The position numbers and the translations under genes were made by a program. This document shows, piece by piece, positions 10,869-20,473 of a stretch of DNA of 64,000 nt. Source of the DNA: Amorphophallus konjac (Eukaryota; Streptophyta; Magnoliopsida; Alismatales; Araceae); contig CM040118.1 in NCBI GenBank assembly GCA_022559845.1, positions 262,593,519 through 262,657,518 on the forward strand, written 5' to 3'. Every line of letters starts with the position of its first letter. The stretch's first letter is position 1. The notes below the pieces were generated by a model. It was not told where the DNA came from, did not search any database, and was given only the letters and a program-made list of their open reading frames with translations.

Positions 10869-13369
10869 ATGCGTGGGGAAGACACGACAGAAGAGCAGAG
10901 GCTTGCGGCGGCGTTCGCGGAGTTGGCGAAGATAACCACCGAGGCGGTTGCACAGCTTCCTCTTCCTCCAGAATCTCCGGAGTCTCGGGAGCATTTCTCT
11001 TCAAGTTCCTCTTCAGATCCCATGGCGGACCAACGTCCGGAGGTCGAAGAGTGGGAGGGTGAGCCTGAAGCGAGGGCGATAGTGATACCGCCGGCTCCAA
11101 ACTACAGCGAGCTGGGGAAGGAGGAGGTGAAACGGCTGGAGCACCAGTTTCACCTACCCTATAAGTTTTACTTTGCCGCGGCTGCCCCGCACGAGATGAG
11201 CTTGGATTCTCGTACGGGCCATATCTGCTCCTTCCTTCTGTCATGGAAGAATGGTTTCCGCCTTCCCTTCGAGCCCTTTGTTCTGAAGCTTCTTGATTTC
11301 TTCAAGTTGGCTCCCATACAGTTGGTGGCGAACTCTTATCTTCTTCTCTCCGCCTTTCGCATCCTCTGCCGCCAATGCGGGGTTCCTCCTTTCTTGGATC
11401 TCTTCCATTATTTTTTTGAGTTGAAGGCGCATTCCTCGGCCGAGAAGGGCTTCTATTTCATCCAGGCGAGACGGAACATGAGCTGTGTCTCCTTAGCCTC
11501 GAAGGACTCTTCCCACAAGGGATGGAAGACTCAGTTCTTCTGGGTGGGGATTTTTTCGGTAGAGGAGACTTGGAGGTGTCCCGTAATCCCCAATTTCCAT
11601 CCGAACATCCTTCCGAGGCACGACAAGTTTTCTTCGGATGTGGAGGAGTATGCGGCCATTTTGTTGAAGCATCGCCAATCTACGGAGGAGCTGGTTACCC
11701 CGGAGAACATCGAGCGGTGCCTCCTCACGCGGCTACAACCGACAGGTTCAGACGCTACGAATCAGCTTCTTCATCGGATGATGAGACCATTTTCTTTTCC
11801 TGACCATATCTTTCTTCTACGCAGACGCCAGGCGGCCGGCTGTGGAGGAGGAGCCTACGGCCTAATGGGAGGTGATCGATCTCGGTGATGATTCGGCTGC
11901 CGATGAGTCGCGAGCTCCCGAGGGGCACTCCCGAGCCCGAGATAAGGGCAAGGGGATGGCTCAGGAGGGGTCTTCCAGGCAGCGGGAGGCCAAGCGCAAA
12001 GATCCCATGGAGGGCACGATACGGGACACTGTGAAGGCCAAGAAGCGGGCCAAAAAGGCTAGGGCCGTCTTTGCTATCGAAGATGACTCTGGCTCGATGG
12101 CTCTCCCCTCTTTCGAGCGAGATAGGGCTGACCCTATTGGGCCGGCTCCCCCATCCGCCGAGCGAGAGGGGGCCGAGGAGGCCAGGGCCGCTTCTGGGGG
12201 TGGCGGCGTTTGATCGGCTCTCCCCTCAGTGGGAACCGAGGGGGCCAGAGTTGAAGCGGGTGACTCTGGGAACGCGGCCGAGACTGGGGCGTCGATCAAG
12301 GCGGGCAACGGGGGCCGAGTCGGTCGAGGTCGAGGGGGTCGCAAGGAGCGGCGACACATCCCCGACCGACTGAAGCAAGAGGGGCGGATGAAGCAGCGGC
12401 TCGGTCCAGGCCGGCCAGCGGGGCTCCAGAGGCGATACCGTTCGGAGGGGGGGGGCTATTTTGGAGGCTCTGGAGATGCTGGGCATCTAGGGCCCTCTGT
12501 ATCGGGCTTGTTGTAGCATAGAAGCGAAGGTGGTGAGGGGAGGAGACAGGCAACGCTCCTCGCCCGCGACTCTCGAGATGGTTATGGAGGGAGGCTTGGT
12601 CCTGGCCCAGATAGGGGCCACCCTGGCTGAAGGTTACGCTCGGTCGGAGTTAGAGCGGGTGAACCTTACTTGGACCCTTGGTGGGTCTGACAGGAAGATG
12701 GCTCGGCTCTTCGAGGAATGTGATGGGCTTCGGTGGGAGCTCTCCTCGGTCAGAGAGCTGGCGCGGGCGAGTCAGGCGGAGGCCCGGACACTGACCGAGA
12801 AACTGGCTCGTGCCCGCGAGTCACTCGAGAGGAAGAACAGGCTTCTGGAGGAGGAGCTCGTGGCCCGTACCGAGCTAGACGGCCAGTGGGAGGCCGAGCG
12901 TGCCGAGCTATTGGGCCGGGCGGGGGAAGCCATGCGCCTTCGGCGGGAGGCCAAGGCTGATCGGGCCGAGGCGGAGAAGCGGTTAGCCGAGGCAGAGTGG
13001 AGATTGACCGAGGCGGAGCGGGAGAAGGCCGAACTCGCTGGTAGGGTGGAATCGGTCGGGGTGGAGGCACTCGAGCAATACAAACCCTCGGAGGCCTACC
13101 GGGTCGACCTCAAGGAGGCTGCCATCCCATACTATGAGTCAACACTTCGCCGTTGCATCCGCGAGGGATTCAAGCAAGGCTATGACCGGGCCATCTCTTA
13201 TGCGGATGAGCAAGCGTCCGAGACAATCAATTTTCCATCCGGGAAATGCTATGACTCGGATTTGTCATCCTCTAGTTCTTCTTGTTCGGCGTCGGAGGAA
13301 GGAGACCAGGGGGACTCTTCGTCCGAGGGGTCGCCAACTTCGGATGCCTCAGGAGGGCGCGCAACCTAG
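10869..13369 (+). pseudogene. Antisense gene of element B: Transposase_28-type domain plus coiled coil
   Basis: Plus strand, opposite to the B polyprotein. Exon 1 (ATG 10869 to about 11745) has an acidic Ser-rich N-terminus and a domain reading FHLPYKFYF, then FRLPFEPFVLKLLDFFKLAP and CGVPPFLDLFHYFF. This is the pattern I know as the putative gypsy-type transposon family (Transposase_28) of Retand-like elements. A 79-nt intron is predicted (11746-11824, ending TTCTACGCAG); splicing joins the frames exactly. Exon 2 is basic and charged (11825-12213), then a long heptad-rich coiled coil (12650-13080) and a Ser/Asp/Glu tail ending at 13369. Breaks: in-frame stops at 11863 and 12211 and a frame change at a run of nine G near 12446-12454. 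Function unknown. Confidence 0.75.
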
Positions 13370-14695
13370 GCAGTTCCTACGCCGGTGGGGTCAGTGCCAG
13401 GGTCAGCCATCGCCGAGGGTGCCGGGGGCAGACCGTCCGAGCCTTCCACTTCCGAGCCGCAGGGTGGGCCAGAGGCCTAATGTATTTGCTTTACTTTTTC
13501 TCCTTGTATGTTTTTCCTTTTTCTGAAGAAAAAACTTCTCTTGTTGTGTAAAGGGAAAAACGTAAGACAGTAGCGTTATGATGAAAACTTAACACTTTTG
13601 TATCGCCATTGCTGTAGTTTGACCAGCGTATCCACAGTAGTTGGAAAGTGTTGATACCTTCTGCTTGGATCTTGCATGATGGTTGGGCGGGCATCTGACA
13701 GGGTGTCTTTCCGTTTTCCCATGCTTTAACTGCCCATCCGTTTCGTGTGTCCCGCTGGGATGGAACCGAGGAGTCTGAGGTGACCATTTGTAGGGAGAAG
13801 TCCCTTTTGCGTGTTTTCAAGGGGAGAATCATTTAAGGCAAGTAACCTCCCTTCGCCTATAAAAGGTCTGAAGGGCGTCTCTCCCTCTCCATCGCTTAGG
13901 ATTTTCTCTGACAGTCTTTCCTCTCTCCTTCTTCACGAAGCATTGTACCATCGAATTTGAAGCATGGAAGACGTTCTAGAAGATGAAGCTGCCGATGATG
14001 GAGGGCAGAGAGTCCTTGCTGCTTCAGGTTTAAAGGGAGTTCGACGGCCGGCGGGCAGGTTTGAAGGGGGTTCGACGTGTGGAAGCACGTCACCATCTTT
14101 TATCAGTTTCGGCTGTGCTAGCGGGGATGTTACTCGGGAAGAAGGTTCGACATGCTGGGGCATGTCGAACTACTGTCCCTGACCTACTGACTCTATCTCG
14201 AGGGGAGGGGAAAAACAATTAAGCTCCCTCCTTTCCGGGCTTTCCCCTGCCTCCTCGTCCAACTCTGCTGGTTTTTTTTTCTCCCCTCCTTCTCATTCTT
14301 TGGAGGGTGCCTATACTCTCTTCCTTCCAAAGAGTTGGTAGAGAGGAGGCCTTCATTTGTATTCCCTCTTCCCCTTCCTCTATCTCTGTCAACTTGGAAT
14401 GTAGCCTTCTTCTTCCTAATCCCTTTGTCACCTTTGTTCCGAGTTACCCGAGCCAACGGGGTCGACTACCCTTAATCCGAGCCAATTTTTGCACGAAGCA
14501 AAGTCAGTGGTTGGACGTGGGAAGGTTAACCAAGTCAGCCGAGCGATGGGCTCGTTCAGCGGCGCCAGATGGATTTTCCCTTTTTCGACATGTATTGTCT
14601 TGGCTTCGGCCTTTCTGTTGTATAAGCAAGTTGTTTGAATAAAAGAGGAAAGGAAACTTTTTTTTATTTCATGTTGCTTACACAATGCTCAGTGT
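13370..14695. other. Spacer of element B with TATA box, hairpins and poly(A)-type signal
   Basis: Lies between the antisense gene and the integrase stop. On the plus strand TATAAAAGG occurs at 13858-13866 and AATAAA at 14638-14643, which could frame a short transcript of about 0.78 kb. A 72-codon frame at 13964-14182 has no recognisable domain. Two strong palindromes sit at 14070-14094 (TTCGACGTG...CACGTC) and 14145-14170 (GTTCGACATGC, four-base loop, perfect complement), 75 bp apart. I see no other gene. Confidence 0.45.
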
Positions 14696-15531
14696 TCAGA
14701 AATAGAACTTGCGTAGTGTAGTCGCGTTCCACGTCCGAGGGATGGGTTCTCCTTCCATAGTAGATAGCCGATATGCTCCTTTCCTGAGCATCTCGACCAC
14801 TCAGTAGGGGCCTTCCCAATTAGGGGATAACTTGCCCACCGCCTCAAGTGGTCTAGAGGCTTCGACTTTCCTAAGAACGAAGTCTCCCGGTTGAAAGTGT
14901 CTATCTCAGATTTTGGCGTTGTAGTATCGAGTGAGGCAGCGTTGATATTCCGTTGCTCGGACGCTGTCAATCTCTCGGAGTTCATCCGCTAGGTCGAGGT
15001 TTTCGAGCAGTTTATGGTCGTTCACCTCGGGCGAGAAACAGATGACTCGGAGGGAGGGATTGGCGATTTCCAACGGGATCATGACGTCGGTGCCGTACAC
15101 CAGCTGAAAGGGACTTTCACCGGTTGCCATTCTGGGAGTCGTTCTGTGCAACCAAAGTACGCTTGGCAATTCCTCGAGCCAACTACCCTTGGCTTTGCCG
15201 AGCCTGGTCTTGGTGCCTTTCAAGATAGTGTTATTGGCATTTTCGACCAGCCCGTTAGCCTGAGGGTGGGAGACCGAAGTGAAGTGATTGCGAATGCTTA
15301 AGTTGGCACATCTGTCTCGGAAATAACGAGAATCAAATTGCCTGCCATTATCGTTCACTATGACCCGGGGGATGCCGTAGCGACAGATGATCGATTTCCA
15401 GATGAAACTCCAGACGACTGGCTTGGTGATCCTAGCTGTGGCTTCGGCCTCGATCCACTTGCTGAAGTAGTTGATGGCGACGATGATGAACTTCTTCTAG
15501 GCCTAAGCCATAGGGAACGGCCCAAGGAAGT
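14696..15531 (-). pseudogene. Element B integrase, C-terminal part
   Basis: Minus strand. It begins at the copia junction with LLGPFPMA, then IIVAINYFSKWIEAEA, VNDNGRQF with the second catalytic Asp, and ANGLVENANNTILKG with the catalytic Glu. It continues through WLEELPSVLWLHRTTPRM to a C-terminal SPNWEGPY module and a stop at 14698-14696. In-frame stops occur near 15500 and 14905. The reading frame joins that of 46969 exactly once C and one GAAGT copy are removed. Confidence 0.88.
15527..15531. repeat. Target-site duplication of element C, left copy
   Basis: GAAGT directly before the LTR start at 15532, repeated at 46964-46968. Confidence 0.93.
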
Positions 15532-16072
15532 TGTTGGGTTCTATGTGCCCCCTCATTGTCTTTGACAATGGTTTTGATGATTCTAATATATTGTGTGTTT
15601 TATGCTTCATGGCATCTTCGTGATAAACAAGCTAACATGATGATATCTTATTTTGTAGGTTGAAAGTCAAAGGTCTTTCCTGAATACATTTCTGAAGTCG
15701 ACTCATGCGTGATGTGCATGAGGATTTGGAGCTTTCATGTGGATCTTGTTCATACTGTCTTGATTGGGGTTAAAAGCCCTATCATGTTCCTAGACTTATA
15801 TTATCTACATTTCAATGTGGGAAGATTGGTTTTAGTGGATATGACTTTACGCTTGCTTTTCATGATTGTTTAGTGATAGTGGTTTCTCAGCTTGCTTTGG
15901 AAATTCCCCTATCTCTGATTGGACTGAACTTGAATAGCTATGCATTAGTCTGCTAAAATAGTTTTTTATTTCCCTTGGAATGGGGTCGACCCCTGGCTCA
16001 TTGAGCCTTGGTCCCTACCATGTTATGAAGCATGGTCCTACAGGTACATATCTTTGATGTTTTTGCACTGAC
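15532..16072 (+). repeat. Element C 5' LTR, first piece
   Basis: 541 bp matching 43502-44045 of the 3' LTR, with scattered substitutions and small indels. The copy near 15983 has lost one arm of a GTCGACC palindrome that is intact in the 3' LTR near 43945. Confidence 0.92.
16068..16072. repeat. Target-site duplication of element D, left copy
   Basis: CTGAC, repeated at 36797-36801. The uninterrupted C LTR reads CAGAC here (44041-44045), so the target is confirmed by an empty-site comparison with one substitution. Confidence 0.93.
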
Positions 16073-16215
16073 TGTAGACACGCCAAAATTGAGGCTATGT
16101 TGATCAAATCTCATGTCACTATGTTGACGCCCCAAAGTGAACTTCAATATATTCATAATATGAAATTTTTCTTATTTTTGTGTGTTTTTGATTTATTCTT
16201 GCATTTTTGTGATTC

Positions 16216-16544
16216 GCGACCTGAAGAGGGGCGTGTTTTTAATCGCGACCGTATCTAGGGCGTGTTCAAAAGAAAGGATAACCAAATGTCAGGGCGTCAA
16301 TTCCTGGTATTATCCGGTTTCAAAATAAATTCAAAATAAATTCAAATTATTGATTAACGTCCTTCCTCATGGCGTGGTTTCAATTAACGCCTTCATCTCA
16401 GGCGTTTTCTCATAATTTTCAAATAAAGTGAGTTTTATTGCCAAAATTTAATCCAAGAAGTGACGCCCTTGATCGTGGTCGTGTTTTGAGTAACGTCTTG
16501 ATGTAGGTCGTCAATTTGTGATTTGACGCCCCTCCGAAGGTCGT
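16216..16544. repeat. Palindromic 19-nt module array, 5' LTR of D (7 units)
   Basis: Units start at 16216, 16245, 16357, 16387, 16463, 16493 and 16526. Six are 19 nt and one is 20 nt. Examples: GCGACCTGAAGAGGGGCGT and ACGCCTTCATCTCAGGCGT. Arms follow ACGYC or GCGACC on the left and GGCGT or GGTCGT on the right. They group as two pairs and one triplet with starts 29-33 nt apart, 155-480 bp upstream of the TATA box. Confidence 0.85.
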
Positions 16545-16698
16545 GTTTCACCATCCGTGTTCTGCTTAAACTCCTCTTTCCTGGAGAGTTCCCTGCCTCC
16601 GTTGGTCTCCTTGCTCGAATTGGAGTTAGAGTCCTGCCTTCTTTGATCATTGCCTATCCTTATCTTCCCAAATTTGAACTTATCTTTGATTGAAATCC

Positions 16699-16707
16699 TA
16701 TAAAAGG
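16699..16707 (+). promoter_or_regulatory. TATA box of element D 5' LTR
   Basis: TATAAAAGG in the context AATCCTATAAAAGGATG, conserved in the 3' LTR at 36107-36115. Confidence 0.75.
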
Positions 16708-17391
16708 ATGTTCTGGTCGATCTAGACAAAGGTTGACGGGTCAGAGAGTTCACAAGTTTACGGGTTACGAGTACAGAGCTTCATCTTCCTCCTGTGCGAT
16801 CGTTTAGAAAAGGCTCTGCTTCCTCTGCTTCCGATCAACCGCGTCCACCTTGTTTCCCTTTACTTTCGTTAGGGACAGCAGGGTTCTTTTATTCTGTTGT
16901 GTTGTTTTGTCTTTATCAACCGATCATCATCACTGTGTTTTTTTTCTTTTCTTTCACGTTTGCATTAGCTGCATCATATCTTCTCCTTCCCTGTTTTCTT
17001 TAGGGGTTTTAAAACAAAAAAAGAGGTGCGCATGTTTTTATCCTTTTCATCATATTTTCTATTTTAGGACTGATACTACGTACACTTTTGGCTGATCCAC
17101 TGCTTGTGTGTTTTGTCTCTTTTGCAAGGTAATCAATAAAGAAAAACCCCCTTCATCGGCCGGCCGGTTGAAGGAGGAGGAGGAATTCACAATCCATCCC
17201 GCGTTCTATTTTCCACCAGGTATTCGCGATCTTCTTTGTTTCTTCTTGAGGTAACCCCTCTGGCGATCACCCTCCTTAGTAGCACCACGTGCTTCTTTTC
17301 CTTATTATTATATCATCTCCTCCTTATTTTTGTCATGATTTCTCATATTTAAATTTCTTCTTCGTGTGTGGATTTATCACGATCTACAAAT

Positions 17392-17408
17392 TGGCGATCA
17401 CGGTGGGA
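17392..17408 (+). other. Element D primer-binding site
   Basis: TGGCGATCACGGTGGGA, three bases after the LTR end. From memory it is close to the complement of the 3' end of a plant tRNA-Arg with acceptor sequence GACC or GATC; Ogre elements use tRNA-Arg. Confidence 0.65.
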
Positions 17409-18525
17409 CATCCACTGTATTTCTTTTGATTACCATCTCCTATTGGCACCCACGTGTGCCCTTTCCCCTTCGGCACCCACGTGTGCCCTTTCCCCTCGGT
17501 ACCCTCGGTACCCCTCCTTTTGTGCCCCACGGGCACCCTCCATCGTGCACGCTGCACACTCCCGGGATCAGCCAGTTTGTGATTGTTTGATTATTTTCCT
17601 GAATTAACGCCTCACCCAGAGGCGCTTTTTCTTTTCACGCCTTAGTTTAGGGCATCTATTTTCTGTGTTACGTCTTCCCATAAGGCGTCTTTTATCATAT
17701 CTGATGTCTTCTTGTTCTGTTTGATAATTCACGCCCTAATTTTGGGCGTCTTTTTATTTTCCAGCGCCTCACACCAAGGCGCGTGTTTCCTCGACCGTGT
17801 GCACCACTGGCATTTGACGCCCTTTCTTAGAGGCGTCCTTTCATATTACACGCCTCACACCAAGGCGTGTGTTTTGCACTATCTGTGGGCCACCACAGTG
17901 ATTCACGACAGCGACCCTGTCGTCTCTTTGGTTTATAGCGACCTGCCCCAGGTCGTCTCTTTCCTGCGTTTTTACAGAAACCTGCTTCCTGTTGCTGTCT
18001 GTGATTGTTGGATTGATTATTGCATTGCTTACCTATATTGCTGTGATCTTATCATCTTATCTTGCATATTGTGGCATTTGGTTGAGACACCTCCTCTCTC
18101 TACACTAGGATTCCCCACACCTCTCTTGGAATCGGGACGACCCTCCATTGAGCATTCCGTCTCTTTGGACCGGAAATCCCTTTTCCAAGACCTCCGTAAG
18201 TCCCCGCACCCGTGGATTCCCTCACGGACGTTGGGCTGGTTGTACCCTTGAAGTACCCGGAGTATAGAGAACCTATCGTTAGTGAGAAGAGAGAAAGAAT
18301 CTAGTTGATCCGGAGGTTACACTTGGATCAACTAGGTTTCACATTGCAAACAGAAGTGAACTATTCAACAATTTAATCCACTCTAATCTCAAGCATAATA
18401 CTAAAACCTTGCGTTCATCTCAACTTGGTTGCATACACTTGCTTGGATTGATTTGTTTAGACTTGTTTGGATTGAGTGGTTGTTTGTTTGATACTGCCTT
18501 TATAAAGCCGTCTCTCCTCTTAAAC
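17409..18525. other. Untranslated leader of element D
   Basis: No convincing gene. It holds a duplicated GGCACCCACGTGTGCCC-type palindrome (17450-17500) and a nine-unit array of 19-nt modules (17607-17956). A 179-codon frame across the array is biased by the repeats and shows no domain. Confidence 0.6.
17607..17956. repeat. Palindromic 19-nt module array, leader of D (9 units)
   Basis: Units start at 17607, 17637, 17670, 17731, 17764, 17817, 17850, 17905 and 17938: a triplet and three pairs, 30 or 33 nt apart inside groups. Some stems pair almost fully, for example GCGACCTGCCCCAGGTCGT and ACGACAGCGACCCTGTCGT, so different stem sequences keep the same size. Confidence 0.85.
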
Positions 18526-20473
18526 ATGCAACTCCGTTCAGGTAAAATCATCAACATGGCAGGCTACGGGTATTCTTATGATGATGAGGACGAGAATGTT
18601 TTTGGCCAATATGAAACTCCCCCCCCAGGATTCCATCTATTATGAGGGAAATTATCCTCCTCCTCAGTCCCATCATCCTCAAATCCATGTGGTTGATGCC
18701 ACCCCTCAAGAGGTTGTGCCCTCTTCCCAAACTTTACCCTCCAACACCTCGGGGAATTCTTCTCCATCCCTCAATGTCACGGATTTAATTAATGCTTTAT
18801 CTCAGTTAGATGACTCCCAGCGGCAGGCTATTCAGGCCGCTTTGAAAGGGAAGTATGTTCTCTCTTCATCCTCCAATCCCCCTCCAGCCGAGAGTGGCCA
18901 TCACCTCAATAATGACCAGGCGGTCTTGCACAAACCCCCCTCTCGTCCACCAATGCCCGGTGCGGCCATGCCAGCCCAACAGGCGAGCTATTCAGCGGTT
19001 AGGCCTCAGTTCCAACCTCCCCGAATTCTGCGGACACCTATACCACATTCTTTTATTCAAAATCCGGCCCCAGTCGAGGCCGACACTAATATGCTATTAC
19101 TCCAGAAATTGGCCAGCATGGAGGAGCAACTAAAGAAGGTCACCACGGCTAAGAACGCCCCGGAAATTTCGCTCCCTACATTGCCCGTCTTCCACTTACC
19201 ACCATCTGAAATGCCGAACTTCCGGCGATATAATGGGACTGGTAATCCTTTTATTCATTTGAAGGACTTCAGGTACGAGACCTCCTTCTGGCAAGACAAC
19301 AAGGCCTCTTTGGCCTATTTATTCAGGAGATCTCTGGAGGGGCCAGCCCTTGAATGGTTTTATTCACTAGATTCCGCTGATGCCGGCGACTTCGATATCG
19401 TTCAAAGGAAGTTCTTGCAAAAATACAGAGACTGGGTCGGACCATCCCTTTCGCTCACAGATCTGGTCGCGGAAAAGATGAAGCCCGAGGAGGACGTCAT
19501 AATGTTTGCTGATAGATGGCGGTCTATGGCCGAAAAGTTGAAAGATACACTGTCTGAACCGGAACAAGTCAAGATGATAATTTCCAATGCCACTCCTCAG
19601 TTCCGGCACATACTGGCCATGAACCGGTTAACCACCATGGAGGAGCTCTATGAGAGAGCTCATTATATCCAGACACAGATGAAGGATTCGCCCATTATGG
19701 GCATGTTTGAGCCGAAGTCATGGCTATTCAAGAAAACCACAACTGTCAACAAGAGCGGGCCCACGACGGAGGGCACTATTGCAAATGAGCAGGTTGGCAT
19801 AGTTGGCCACCCCCATCAAGCTAACCCACGTCCTAACCTTCCTCCACCACAAAACCCCCATTTCAACTCCACTCCACAACGCCCATTCGCACCCCAACAT
19901 TCCTTTGCTTCGCCACCAAACCAAGCGCCCCGTGCTAACCCTCCAGCTCCGCAACAGTACCACCAGGTACCACCACCTACCAACTATGGCCAACAACAAC
20001 AACGGAGACCACCACTTGGCCCCAAAAGGGACCACTACCCTCCATTACCAGAAAGTCTCCCGGATATTTTCAATGCCTTAATGGCCGCCAATTTGCTCAT
20101 ATTGCCAAGGGAAAGAACAGCGTGGCCCGCTAATGTTGACACATCCCGTTACTGCGCTTTCCATCGTGCACCCGGTCATAACCTTGATCGTTGCTTCCAC
20201 TTTAGAGATTACATTTATGACCTAAATGACCAAGGTGACATCAATTGGGATGAGATGAGACAATTCATCGCCACCATGAAAGAAAGAAGGTCTCCTCGAC
20301 AGCAACAAGCTCAGCAGCCACAGCAATCAGCTCCACAGCAGCAACAACAAGCTCCAGCACCTCAGCACGATATGGGGATCGTCCACAATCCACTGCCGGA
20401 GCACCCGCCAAACCAGCACGTAAACCCTGTCACGTCTCTCTATGAAGTGGAGAGAGGGCAGGGATGGCATTAA
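18526..20473 (+). pseudogene. Element D gag
   Basis: Likely start is the ATG at 18526 (MQLRSGKIINMAGYGYSYDD). The frame shifts at a run of eight C (18619-18626) into the long frame that ends with TAA at 20471-20473. The core resembles Retrotrans_gag: MPNFRRYNGTGNPFIHL (about 19213), SLEGPALEWFYSL (about 19335) and FLQKYRDW. A Pro/Gln-rich tail follows, with a knuckle of form CX2HX4HX4C (CAFHRAPGHNLDRC, about 20153-20195). The C run may be natural slippage or a recent indel. It would form the particle and bind element RNA. The same frame continues openly after the TAA into the protease. Confidence 0.85.

Larger units (their letters stand above)
16073..17388 (+). repeat. Element D 5' LTR
   Basis: 1316 bp, TGTAGACACG to GATCTACA. 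It contains seven palindromic modules at 16216-16544, a TATA box at 16699-16707 and a GGCCGGCCGG segment near 17158. Confidence 0.95.

Noticed and set aside
17712..18251. 179-codon open frame in the leader of D
   Set aside because: It runs through the palindromic module array, its amino acids reflect the repeats, and the element's gag starts downstream; no domain is recognisable.
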